The notes under the pieces are model-generated. The model searched no databases. It saw nothing but the letters and a program-made list of their open reading frames with translations, and was not told where the DNA came from. 64,000 nt of DNA from Colius striatus (taxonomy: Eukaryota > Chordata > Aves > Coliiformes > Coliidae), in NCBI RefSeq assembly GCF_028858725.1, contig NC_084761.1:22846501-22910500 (forward strand), written 5' to 3'. The translations under genes were made by a program, and so were the position numbers. Position 1 is the first letter of the stretch. The number at the start of each line of letters is the position of its first letter. Below, piece after piece: positions 1 to 11,738 of this stretch.

Positions 1-3000
1 GAAAAAAGAAAAAAAAAACCCAAACACTATTCACCTGCATGAAACAGACAGGAAATTCAGAATGTCATTTAAAGGAAAACAAAATAATTATTCATTTTGT
101 GAAGCTTTTTGCCACTCTACAATTAAGACTATGGAATATTCATAGTCATTCTTAACCATTTATAGCAGAGAAAACTGAACACACACAGCTACCATACCAC
201 ACTCCATCAATTATCCCAGTATTGGTTGACCAGCTAGATATCAGTTCATTTAAATACTTCTTTGAGTCCCTGCTGAGGTTCTATGTCAGGTCTGTTCATT
301 ACTCCATCCTTTCAAATGACATAAGGATAAACAATATGCAGAGAGCTTTTTGAGTTTGGTGGTGTTTTCATTAGGTGTCGTAAAACTGTGCTCTTATTAC
401 TGAGAGCTGTGGCAAGAACCAAATACAATAAACCACTGTTAGAGTAATATATTGGTTTGTTTTGTTACCTCCCACTCCCTTTTTTTCCCTTCAAGTCAAA
501 CAGCAAGCTGTTTTAGTAGAGTACTAATTATCTTATTTATGGTCATACACTACTGACCTTTTCTGCTTTTACAGGAAAGTTACATAAGTCACAGTTTACC
601 ACCATCTATGATTTAAGTCATAACCATGTCTGCAGGCCTCATCATTACTTTCTAAAGTCACTTATGAAGGAAATGTAAGCACAAAGTACATTCAGGCATC
701 TTGTTGGATTGATTTACTTTCTCTGCAGTTAGATTTTGCTCTTGGTACTTGTTACAATATGTAGATAATATGTACCAGAAGAATGTTACTTGGTTCTGAA
801 AAAGCAACTTGCACTGATTAGGTATAAAATTAGTACTAGTTCCAAACTCTGCTAAGTAACTTTTTTCCTCCTTCTACAAGTAGATTATATTGTAGTAGCC
901 TTTTGTAATTGCTCCTTCATAGCTAACCACCTAATCAGATTAAACAAGCCCCATCAGGTAATAGATTTAGAATACCTTTTGACTTCCTACAATGACAAAA
1001 GACTCATCTATTACATGTTGTCCTTCTTAAGCTTACAAAGATAAACCCCCTGGTTTTTAAGGATAAGGATGGCTATAAATGGCATTATTTTCACACAGCT
1101 TAGAAACCTAAAAAATAACAACTTTAAGTAATAAAACATTTTTTTTAACTAAAGTTACAGTATTTTAAACACATTAAATCCACATAGATAGTTTATGATG
1201 GGCATTAGCTAGGTCAAAAATATAACAATTACCTGGCATTTGAACTTTGATCTAAATGATAGCAATGGCTTTTCAATTTTCATCTGTAATTTAGATCCCC
1301 CAGAAACTGAATACATCATAACTGAAAAGTCTATGGATAGAAACAATAATAATAAGTATAACCTTATGTATGATTTTTCACATAGCTTAATGGCATTTTA
1401 AAAAGCAATTTTGTCAAAATGTGAACACAAACATCCATCTTGTTATTTCTACCTTACTTTTAAAATTATGTTGATGGCCATTACACAATTCAAGAAGCAA
1501 TTGAGTGTGCAAAGTCAGAAAAGTAGTATTAAAACAAGAATTATACAGGTTTTGAACTGACTTCAGGGAATCATGGCTTAGAACAAATGAGCAAAAAGAC
1601 AAAAGAAGAGGTAACGTAAATAAACCTCCACTCAATAAATATTTACAACACAGCTACCATTTCTTGCCTGTTTATTACATTTATTTCATTTTTATTTTAA
1701 AAGTTATTATTTATTATATCAACCTAACATCTATACCACCTTTAGACTTTAACAAGCTCGGACATAAACATAATTTCATTCTCTGAAGCCAGATTTTGTG
1801 AAAACAGACTTTCCTTCATTTACTAACAGGAAAAAAAAAAAACCCTACAAACTAAAAAAAGCTTTAGATTTTCCAGTCACAATTTTAGATACACAATTCT
1901 GTTTAAATCAGCACAAAACTAACAAAGAAAAAAATTCACTAAGCTTTTATGTTCTGCACATGAGAGCTCTCAATGAAAAAAAAAATACTATATAGGTAAA
2001 AAAAGTCTACCTAGGCTATTATTGAATTTCTGACAACAGGACAAGAAAATATCCTTCAGAGACACCACAAACACTTCCTACAATTAATTCCCATATTATT
2101 CACCCAGGATGTTCACTTACCATAGCATATGAAGTCTTGCCTTTACTGCCTGTTTAGGGGCTTGTTACCTATAAAGCTACTCCCTCCCTTTCTGTTAAAT
2201 TTAACTGCCTCTGTTAAATACTTGTGGTTAGTAAAAAAAAAAAACCCAAGGTCAGCTGCTTTTCCAGAACAGCTTTCTTCATTTCTTTCACCTGTTTTGA
2301 AACTTGCTGCAGTTAGTGTCACCTGGTTTCTGGTTCAGGATCTAGTGAATACCAGCTGCGTATCTATCCTCTGCTCTCTTCAGGGTTTTGCAAACTTTGA
2401 CCATATACTCTGTCACTTTTTTCCTTTCTACATAGAACAGTTACAACTTCTTTGGTGTCTACTTGTAAGGCAGTTGCTCAATCCTCTTAAACACTTTAAG
2501 TTTTCTTTTCTGTACCTTCTCTAACCACAGTGTGTCCTTTATAAAAAAGCACAGTCAAGTGAGATTAATGATTTTAGCATGTAGTATGTCCTATATGAAA
2601 TTGTTCTGACCATGTGGCCAGTAAACACAAAACCTCAAAATTTACAGTACTGCCAGACAAGGAATAATGAAAGAAAAGATCTCACATTTGTTTAAAAATA
2701 ATTATTTCTGCTCAAGGAAATGGAACGTTCTAATTTGTAAATACACAACCTGCTCTGAGAAAGCAACTGCAGATGCATCACAGGTTTCTCCTCTAAGAGA
2801 AAAATGGATTGAGACATTGCCTTGTTTTCTGCTGCTAGTCAAATATATATCAGTTAACTAGAAATTACCAATTCACCCTTACAAGATCCACAAAACAGAG
2901 AGTAATTATACAGTACTTATTTTCTGTTGGGAACTACCATTCCTAGCTGCAATACACAGTTATGGGAGCCACCTATATAGGTAGAATAGATGTCACTTTT

Positions 3001-6000
3001 GTGTTAGTGTCAAGCGTATGAGATAAGGCCAACAGTTGCCTAGAGCAAAGGCAGACTCTTCTGTACACCATTTTCTTCATGAGGATCTGTGAACGAGGTC
3101 ACAGGACCTGACAGGCAGATCTAGAAGAGATAGTTGTCTGATAAGACTGCAGTTAAACTAGATAATATACATTTCAGATGATTAGTTCCATCTGGCAAAT
3201 TGGCAAGTCAATAGAACCAAAAATCTTATTTAAATAAATTACTTTGGCTGCTTATCATCTCATACCAATTAACATCAAAATTAGTTAACACTATCTTAGC
3301 TGAGTTATAAAGAAGGTTATACTTCTGCTTTGCTCTGTAAAAACTCTTGAAGTGTGTAACAAGACACTAGGAAAAAAAAAAAAACCCACTTAAAGAACTG
3401 TATGTGAATCATCATGATCCAGAGATGTACTGTAGAAATTGCCCTCTCTTTTGTCAACAGAACAGTGCAAATCAAAAAAAAACCACACAGGGAATGTAAT
3501 CTTCAACTTAATTTATATACATGGTTCAATTAATCAGATTTGAAGAAAAACAATCTGGAATTAACAGTGATTTTGATATGAGATTGATAAAAACTTCAGT
3601 GGGAAGAAAATGGAACAGGAAACTCTGCAGTGTCTGCACTCCACCTTCATCCAAGGGAATCAACTCCTAAATCCCTCAGAGAACCATTTCATGTCAAGAT
3701 GCATTTCTCATTCCTCACATAGTAAAAATAACTATGATGATATCAGCATCCAACTTAAATGGAAACAAAACAAACAATGTCTTGAAAAATAATATTAAGG
3801 TGTCCATTTGAGCAATAATGAAAAGTTATTAAAAAACACTTCTGAAGCATTTATTAGGCCTGTAAAACTTTAATGAAAATTAAAAATGCTTCATATTTAT
3901 AGCTTTTTGTGACATTTCATTATTTTGTTTTAATTTGATTTCATTTTCACAATTTAGAATTCCAAGACTCCCAAACTTTTGCAACATAGAATCATGTGTT
4001 AATTTTCTGGAATTTATTGGAGAATGAAAATTTCATGTTTCAGCACTGGGCTGTACACCTTACATACCTTAGATTTATAATAAAAACTTAATTAATACCT
4101 TATATTTACTGTCTCCACTGACAGGTTGATATAAGTGTGCAGCAAGTAACAAATACAACAAACAGTTAAATACAGAAAAAAACCTCAATACACACTTTTT
4201 ATTCTGAAAACAATCTATGGTTCACTTGTGTCTCTTCAATGATAGAAGTATACAAACATCACTATATCATTTATCAAAATAAAGTCTGAGGAAACAAAAA
4301 ACTGAAGATTTCATGTAGAAGACATCGATTTTCCAAAGTAAAATGCTAATTTCTCTGCCAAGACCTCGTAATTGGAGACTCTAGGAATGCCCAGTATTTC
4401 CAAGAGATATTAAAGATAACACTTCATGTTACATAGTAATAATTGTATCATACAAGTTAATAATTCTGGTTTTGATTACTTTGGAAAATGATCATGATAC
4501 AGAAGTTTAGAAGTTTTCACCTCAAACTGCACTGTATCTCTAGATTTAAAGCCTATATTGAAGGCAAGACAATCATCATCTGGAGTCTTCTATACTAGGA
4601 AACCATTGAAAAGATAACCAACTGAAGTCACTGTTTGCGGTTGCTTTTATTGGCCTAGTCAAAGAAAAAAAAAAAAAGGATTAACTGCCTAGAAAACAGC
4701 AAACTGAGATGAATGATCAAGTTTGAGGATACTCTTCCAATCCTAAAGTCGGTCTCTTGACAGCAGGTGCTACTGTAAAATTAGGTACCATATATTTCAG
4801 TACTTCCCTCAAGGAAAAAAAAGGTCATCTTTGAAAGAAACAGAAAATTGTTAAATACAAAACTATGTGTATCTGGAGTTAAAAACAAAAACAATTTTGC
4901 AATAGCAGGTAACCGTAACAGGCAAAGTTGGGACAATACCATGTACTTTGACTTGAAATATTTGCACCAAAGAAAGATCACTACATGACTTTACAATAAA
5001 TGCACCATATTAAGAGGAAATAATTCTCTCTGAACACTCTAATTTTCAATAAAATGTTTTCTCTGACCTATGCAGGTCTGCTGAAGATATTAAACTGAGA
5101 AGGCAGAACATTGATAGTCAAGCAATTCTGACTTGATGACATGAAAAGGAGAAGGTGTGGAGATGAATAAAAAAGCTCCTAAAAGCAACATTCTTTCTCG
5201 AGTTACTATTAAATAGTACATAGTAATTAAATTCAAAGTCATACCATCACTGTGAGATATCTTCACTACAACATTCCATGAAAAGACACTTAAGATTAAT
5301 TTTTTACCAAGGTCTGATAAGCAATTTTAATAAAATTCTCCAGGTAATTGCACCACTTGCTACATTTCAGCATTACTAATTCCACTGCCAAGAACAGCTT
5401 TGTTAAAGCTGCTACCCAAGAAACAAAAGGAATACTCAAAACCATACAGGAGATACCAATGTATCCCAGGTAAGTCTGAACAAAAATTACACTTGGTTCA
5501 AATCTAGACTTAAGTCCACTGTTCTGACTCTTCCTAGAGAAGACTGGTTCTGCTTTTATTTGGATTTTACTAAATCAGTTACTGCTAGAAAAAGAATGTA
5601 ATTTAGATATACAAAGAGCGAAATGTATTCAACTGTCACCTGTTGTCTTCAATTGGCATTACAGTGTGAAATTTATTTTGCCTGGAAGTAACTAAAACTT
5701 TCAACACAATATAGTGGTTATGTATGCTTGATTCTGGAATATTTGACTTCAGAACGTCATTTTTAAAAGCCCAATACTTACCTCAAAGCCAAAAGCCCCT
5801 ATTAGTTTGTAGGATATAGCAGTCATTAAAACCTAACACCTCATTTAATGATAGCTAGATGTTACATGGGCCACAAGATTTGATAAACTTCAATGACTTG
5901 TTTTGAATGTAACAGAAGAGCTTTTAAAAGGCTCTAGAATGAATATCATGAGAACTTCTATGTCCCAAATAAGCTGGATTAATTTGAATGAAAGTAAAGT

Positions 6001-6800
6001 TTCACCTTCTTTTGCAAATCATCTTTACTAGAATGGAATAAATTTAAAGCTTATGTTCATTTATTTTTTCATGTACTTTCTTAAATTTCTTTGGGTTTTT
6101 TTTTCTGATGAAAGTTAATCACTTACTAAAGGAGTAACTTGATCTATCAGAAAGACTGTCTGAAACTTCACTTCCTTTAAAGTTCATTACAAAAACTTCA
6201 GTGAAAGAAGCATTTACCTCAGTAGGTCCATAAACCACTTCTAAACTTATAACTTCAAGCAGGGAAGAAGTCTGGATTTTTAAGTGTGTAACAGGTAGAA
6301 GACAAAATCTTGTTCTTTTGAAAAACTTCATTGTCTGTCAGCTGTGAAATTTCACTTATTATATACTAAGTGAATAACAGGTGAAAAAAACCCAACCCAC
6401 CACAAATCCCAACATACCCCCCAAAAATAATATGAGAATTGTTAGTGTTTAAACTTTATCAGGTGATGGGTTGGTAGGTCTTTACCAGGATAGGAGATAA
6501 AGGAGCATTATATTCCTTTTAGTCAGTCTTCCTCAAGTATAGACCAAAGCAACAGGGAACTGACCACCCTTTCCTGTAGCAGGATAAGGAAATAAATGAC
6601 TGTTTATCAGGATCAATTAGGAAACTGCATTTAGCATCCATGAAGAAGGAGAGACAAGACAGAATAGGTTCAGGAGTTTTTTGAGCACTTGTGTGTTTTG
6701 TTTGTAACCAATGTCAGCTGGCAACGGAAAAGAACGACCAAGCTCAGGGCCCTGCTCTGTCGAAATACTCCTCACGCTTAGAACAGGCAAGAGTTTTAGA
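1..6800. other. AT-rich upstream flank, no recognised gene
   Basis: I see no protein-coding gene, RNA gene or clear transposon here. The + strand is rich in A and C: three hand-counted 60-base lines give A20 C19 G7 T14 (181-240), A18 C19 G5 T18 (3661-3720) and A18 C17 G8 T17 (5341-5400). Homopolymer runs are mostly A on this strand (about 1831, 2236, 3373, 3474, 4665). Right of the CpG island they are mostly T. Open frames are short and low-complexity. The bias would fit a minus-strand transcript starting in the CpG island, but no exon can be proven. Confidence 0.6.
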
Positions 6801-6859
6801 TTCCTGCAGGACTACCGGCTTGTGCCTCGTAACCCTTTCACTCCTGGCAACGTGCATTT

Positions 6860-8760
6860 CAACACAGGAACGGCCGCGGGCGCGGCTGGCGGCAAGCACA
6901 GGAGAGGCCCGCCACATCCCGATACGAGAGGACAGCAGTGCGGTGTACCTGTGCCGCGCCCATGGACGCAGAACACCTTCCCGCCCCTACTCCCCTGGGC
7001 GGGCCCGGCGGTGCCTCCCGCGGCCTGGCCGCTGCGGCCGGGCTGATTGGTGGAGGGCGGCCCCAGTCCCACCCGCCAGAGGCGGGCACAGGGGACCTGC
7101 CCCACCGAGTGTTCCCCGCTGTCCTGGGAGCAGGGCCAGTGTCGGGGGTGGGAGAGCTGTCTAGGGTTCCGACGGCAGCTCTTCGCGCTCTTAGAGGGGG
7201 ACGGGCTGAGGTGAGCCTTCCCTCATCTAGCTGGGAGACCCTGTGGCAGCACCCCCGCGGCGGAGGTCGACGGCACCGGCGGTGTATGCATCCGGCGGGC
7301 CGTGGGGTGCTGGGGCGGCAGCGCGGATCGGGGGCGGAGGAAAGTGATGAGAAGTTGAGGGAGGACGGAGCGAGGGTGCCCTCTCTTCTTCTCGGCCCGC
7401 GCCGCAGCGGTTGCCTAGCCCTGAAGCAGGTGCAGCAGAGCCTGAACAGAGGATACAGGCGGGCCCGGCGCCACAGCGGAGGGGCTCCGGCGGGAGCAGG
7501 GCCTCAGGCCGGGCCGGACGGAGCCGCGCAGCCTCCGCGCCCGCTCAACTGAAGGAAAAGAGCGGCGAGGGGAAGCTCCGAGCAACGGCGGGCAGCTCGT
7601 TCCGGTCTTCAGCTTGTTACCAGAGGCAGCGGCGCGAAGAAACGGCCTTGAAGAGAGAGCGGTGAGGGACCTTGGGGAATAAAGCCCGGGATCAGCGGGA
7701 GGGGGTCGGGCAGGAGGGCGAGGCGGTCCTGGCTCCTGCACCCTTCTCTGAGGCGGCGACGCGGATGGGGGCCGGTGGGGAGATGGATATGGAGAAGGGA
7801 GGCTCTCATTTCACCTTGTTGTTTTTGGTGTGTCCCTCCTCAACCCCCCTTTCAGTTCTCCCCTCTTTCTCCTGTCTTTTTTTTTCTTCCTCTTTTCCTC
7901 CCTCCCGTAACGCATGAGGAAGCGCTGGGCACTTTGCATCACCTCGCAACGGAGGGACTGGAGGAGGGGGTGCGGTGGGGCGAGAGGTGGGAGAGTCATT
8001 GTGAGGGAGAGCCGTGGACCGATTGGAAAGAAGCCGCAGGGGAACGGGTGTCTGTGGCGATGCGGTGTCCCTGAGCAAGGGGAACGGCGCGGAAGGGACA
8101 GTGTGACCTGAGGCGGGGGAAGGAGGGAGAGCGCCTTATCCTTGCCGGGGTGCTGGGGGGCGTCACTTCTGGGCGAAAAAAGGACACTTCCCTACCCGCC
8201 CTTACCCTAAGGTGAGCTTGAGCTGCTGGTGTAGGATTTGGAGGTGGCATGGAGGGCGGCCGTCGCTCGGAGAGGGATTTCTGCGCACACCTGTGTGGCA
8301 CCGTGTCGGGCGTGCCGGAGCCGGGCGGTCGCCCTGGCCACTCTCCTTCCCTCAGGCGCCGCAGCGGGGAGAGGCACCGGGCGGGCGGGAGCGACTCGCG
8401 CCAGCGCCCGAGGCCCGGCAGGTGCCCGCGCGGCGCCTTGAGGAAGTTGAGCACCGTGAGTAGTGCGAGGAGGGGGGGAAAGCGGACGGGGTCGCGTCGT
8501 GCACTTTAGAGGAGTTAAAGGGGTGAAGCGAGCGCGCACAGTTCGTGCCAGGAGAAGAGTGCCTGTGTTACCTGGTGATCGGCAGCCGGGGCAAGAGGGT
8601 GTGGGGTGCTCGGGCAGGCACTGCCGCAGGCCTGGGCGGGGGGTGGGGCGCTGCGTTTCAGACACCGACTTGGGCTTAGTACAGCTTTGCATTGCGCTTT
8701 GCGCCTTCTATGCTCGCTAACCCGAGCGGTCATTCGGCCCCTAGTACCACCGGTACCACC
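6860..8760 (+). promoter_or_regulatory. UGT8: CpG island, presumed UGT8 promoter
   Basis: GC content rises abruptly from AT-rich flank to dense GC with very many CpG dinucleotides, then falls again near 8760. GC boxes are visible at 6997-7003, 7081-7086, 7330-7337 and around 8380 and 8634. Inverted CCAAT boxes (ATTGG) lie at 7046-7050 and 8022-8026. I saw no convincing TATA box, which fits a dispersed CpG-island promoter. It is the only such island in the window and lies 18 kb upstream of the UGT8 start codon in the right orientation, so assignment to UGT8 is a strong inference. Short open frames inside it are GC-rich artefacts. CpG-island promoters are often bidirectional. Confidence 0.85.
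7205..8461 (+). promoter_or_regulatory. UGT8: Alternative first-exon splice donors in the CpG island
   Basis: Four good + strand donors occur in the island: GAG|GTGAGC with GT at 7211, GCG|GTGAGG with GT at 7662, AAG|GTGAGC with GT at 8212, and ACC|GTGAGT with GT at 8456. Any of them could end a non-coding UGT8 first exon. The first three end the exon with G, which becomes the -3 base of the start codon after splicing to 26291. The transcription start cannot be placed from sequence alone. Which donor is used is unknown. Confidence 0.5.
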
Positions 8761-11282
8761 AGCCCTACCAAAGTTATGCAAGTCGGGTAGCCACGTTTAC
8801 TGAGGGATGCCCAGTCAGTACGTTATTACCTGTCTGCAAACTTGAAGATGTAATGTGAGGTACTTCTGCCCGAGTTTGTAGCCTGGGACGCATCTCGAGT
8901 ATGCTATGCTTTCAGTGAATGTTAATGGAGTTTAGATCAAAACTGCCTTGCCTTTGGAGGAAAAGCATTGCATAATTGCTGCTGCACTTCCCCTGTGGAC
9001 CTAAAAAGAAGGAAGATGGTTAAGCATAAACTTTTAAGGGAATATATCAATAAAGTTGCAGTGTTGAAATAGATATTAAATGATATTTTGTATTTTATGA
9101 TGTATTAACTCATTTTAGTACTGAATGTGGAACACTAGGAAATTGTTAAAAAATACGCATCTCGTTTTGCATGCTTATCAAAGTTTCCTGTAGAGAAACA
9201 ATAATGGATAACTTCAATAGTAGAGATCCTTGCAGGTCTTCTCAAAGTAAACACCTTGAAAGTAGTATTTTTATCTTTTATGCTAATGACTAGATGACTT
9301 ATTTTTGGGAATACGCCATCTAATATCATTGGTTTCTGAACATTTATTCTAAAAATTGTCTTAGTTACATTTCCTATCTGAAGCTGCCTGCCTGCTTTTC
9401 CAGGCAATTGTCACACAAGGTCGCTTACATATTTATGCTGAGCTAGTTTTATAGCACCAACAGAACAGATTATGCAGTTCACCTTTACTTTGCATTTCCT
9501 TGTTTTTGTTCTTTGTTTTGGTCATTGATCCAGGCTGAACGCTGGATTCCACAGAGGCTATTTATTTCAAAGCTACTAACCAATTTCTGTTAGGATCTTA
9601 GATTTTCAGGAAGCAACAAAAGAAAATAACTTCAATTGCCATCTGTGTCTATTAAATACATAGACTCTAAAGCGAGAATCACATTAGAGTACTTTGTAAA
9701 TGCCCCTTATAGTTTATATTCTCAGAGTGTTCTAAAGCAGGATCTAGATGGAGAAACCTATGGGGCTAACCAGGGCTTGAGGAGAAGGTGTCTGAGACAA
9801 TCCCCACATCCCCATTCAGTGCAGGGTGGCAGAGTTCTGTGGGAATCTTCTTGTCTGAAAGGTGGGAGGGAAGGGCAGCTCATTCAGTAAGAAAGTGGTA
9901 ATGAAGGAGTAGATTGGTTTTATACACTGGTGATCACTTCAACTTAGTGAATGGCTACTAGCTGTTGTAGTTCGTTGGCAGGCCAGTGCAGCTTAGGGTT
10001 TGGGCTTGGCCTGTGGACAGGACAGGTCTCTGTTGTAACTCCAGATTGATACCTTGTGATAAACAAGTATTTTAGTTATTGTTTTGAGAAATTGAAAGTA
10101 GTCAGATCTACTATGTTTGTGGAATTTTAATGCCATGTTTATCACATCTAAAACACTTCAGAGGTTGTTACTGAAATCACCTGTTTGGAATGATAACTGT
10201 TAGTTGGCTCACTTGGAAGGAACAGTGTTGGGTTAGTAAATGAATGCCAGTCCCATGGATTGTGACAACATAGGCTTCTTAGTTTGTACAGAAAAAGTAA
10301 GAGAACCTGTCATAAATCTCTGACCTATGTAATTTGCTACAGATTTCCTTGATTGATTTCTAGCAATATGTTTGATTTCCAGGAATGGAGAAAAAACAAA
10401 TGTATCCAAGTCTTCTCCATGTGATAGGTGTGGTGTGTTAGTGCGTACGCAGATGCTTCATCATCTGCAAAACAATACCACTGAGCATAGCTTTGTGTAT
10501 GGCCTTTCTCTACCTGTTGAGACTTGTATGGAGTGATGTGTTTTCTTGGAACACTGCTCCAAACCACTTCAAAAGTGTTCTGCAATCAATTATACTAATA
10601 ACTGTAACACTGATGCTTAGCGACTTGATTATTTCTTATTTGACCTTCCAGAGTGTGAACTACATTATTTCTGACTTTAACTGCCACGTATTTTATTACC
10701 CACACCTACTTTCCTTTGCAAGTGCTTCTTTCACCATCACTGGTTTAGGTTGCTTCCTTTAGAATAGTACCAATAATTCATTTCTGTTCACTCCATCTTG
10801 AGTCCTTTGTCAATTACGTCCGAGAATAATCAAACTACAGTATCAGAAGCTATTGAGATGTTTACTTTAAGATTGTATTAAAGAGATGCCTAATAAATGA
10901 AATACTTTTTCTCTTCAGATTCTAACTTGTAACAGAAAGGCTTTTATTTGTTTCAATATTATAGAGTGATATTTAAGAAAAGGATTGTGTTTAAGACATG
11001 CTGATACATTTGACATGTTTGAAATAATTTACCTCTTGTTGTTTTTTTTAGTGTTTGAAAAATCAACTTCGATTTATCTTTTGTGCTGATGTTGTTTCAG
11101 AAAGTATCTTTGGGTTGAAAACTGATGTTCTGATACAGCTTAAAGTGTGTGTGAATAAGCACTGTAGAGGGCTCTTCTTCCTGTTTTCCAGGAAGTAAAC
11201 CACAATAGAACCATTTAATAAAATTCTCTGTCCTCATATGTGTGGTGATTTTTCTTTTCTTTTTTTTTTTTTTTCTCTCCAG
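8761..11282 (+). other. UGT8: Intron sequence downstream of the CpG island
   Basis: AT-rich, G+T-biased on the + strand, with no coding region or clear repeat recognised. It ends in a long pyrimidine tract (about 11249-11280) that serves the acceptor at 11281-11282. Confidence 0.6.
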
Positions 11283-11391
11283 GACAACTGTACTTGGAGC
11301 GAATTTCCAAGACTTGATATTTTATGATCCAATAGGAGAAATGTTTTCAGCTCTCCCTTTTGCTGTTATGTAATCACACCATGCTAGTTTT
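11283..11391 (+). other. UGT8: Candidate non-coding 5' UTR exon
   Basis: A nearly pure pyrimidine tract of about 30 bases ends in CTCCAG at 11282. A strong donor, TTTT|GTAAGT, follows at 11392, giving a 109-base exon-like segment. It contains three ATGs. The one at 11324 opens a 3-codon frame and the one at 11341 a 10-codon frame. The one at 11381 stays open through the junction, so if this segment is spliced to 26291 it overlaps the UGT8 start out of frame and stops at 26385-26387. No transcript evidence is available, so this is a candidate only. Confidence 0.4.
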
Positions 11392-11708
11392 GTAAGTTTT
11401 GGTGCTTCACTTCTTGACTTGGAGCCAATGTATTGGAGTAGTAGGGACTTATGTCTTTCAGAAACTTTTGAAATTTTTGTTTTTTAACACAGAATTATGT
11501 GTGTGTTCTTAATCCTTAAATATGATAAGAGTTGGTGATGCTATCTCCTGTTTTATGGAATAACTTAATTCTTTAGCTGTTAGAAATATTTTACCTAATC
11601 AGCTATACCTGGGGCCAAGGGACATATTAAATCCTTACAAGTCTTGAACTTTTTGATCAGTAGATCCTTTTTAGAAAAGGATAGCTACTAGCCCAGTTCA
11701 AGAAGGTG

Positions 11709-11738
11709 TTTTTTTTTTTTATATATATATATATATAT
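11709..11738. repeat. T run plus (AT)9 microsatellite
   Basis: Twelve T residues (11709-11720) are followed directly by nine AT repeats (11721-11738). It is likely polymorphic in length. Confidence 0.85.

Noticed and set aside
2129..2524. A 131-codon + strand frame in the left flank
   Set aside because: T/C-driven, Leu/Phe/Ser-rich translation with no motif. Likely chance.
6119..6331. A 70-codon minus-strand frame ending at an A|GTAAGT donor-like site
   Set aside because: Too short and unrecognised to call a gene. Kept only as part of the divergent-transcript idea.
6691..8720. Many open frames of 60-204 codons in the CpG island
   Set aside because: GC-rich sequence lacks stops in several overlapping frames on both strands. 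Composition is Arg/Gly/Pro/Ala-rich with no domain.
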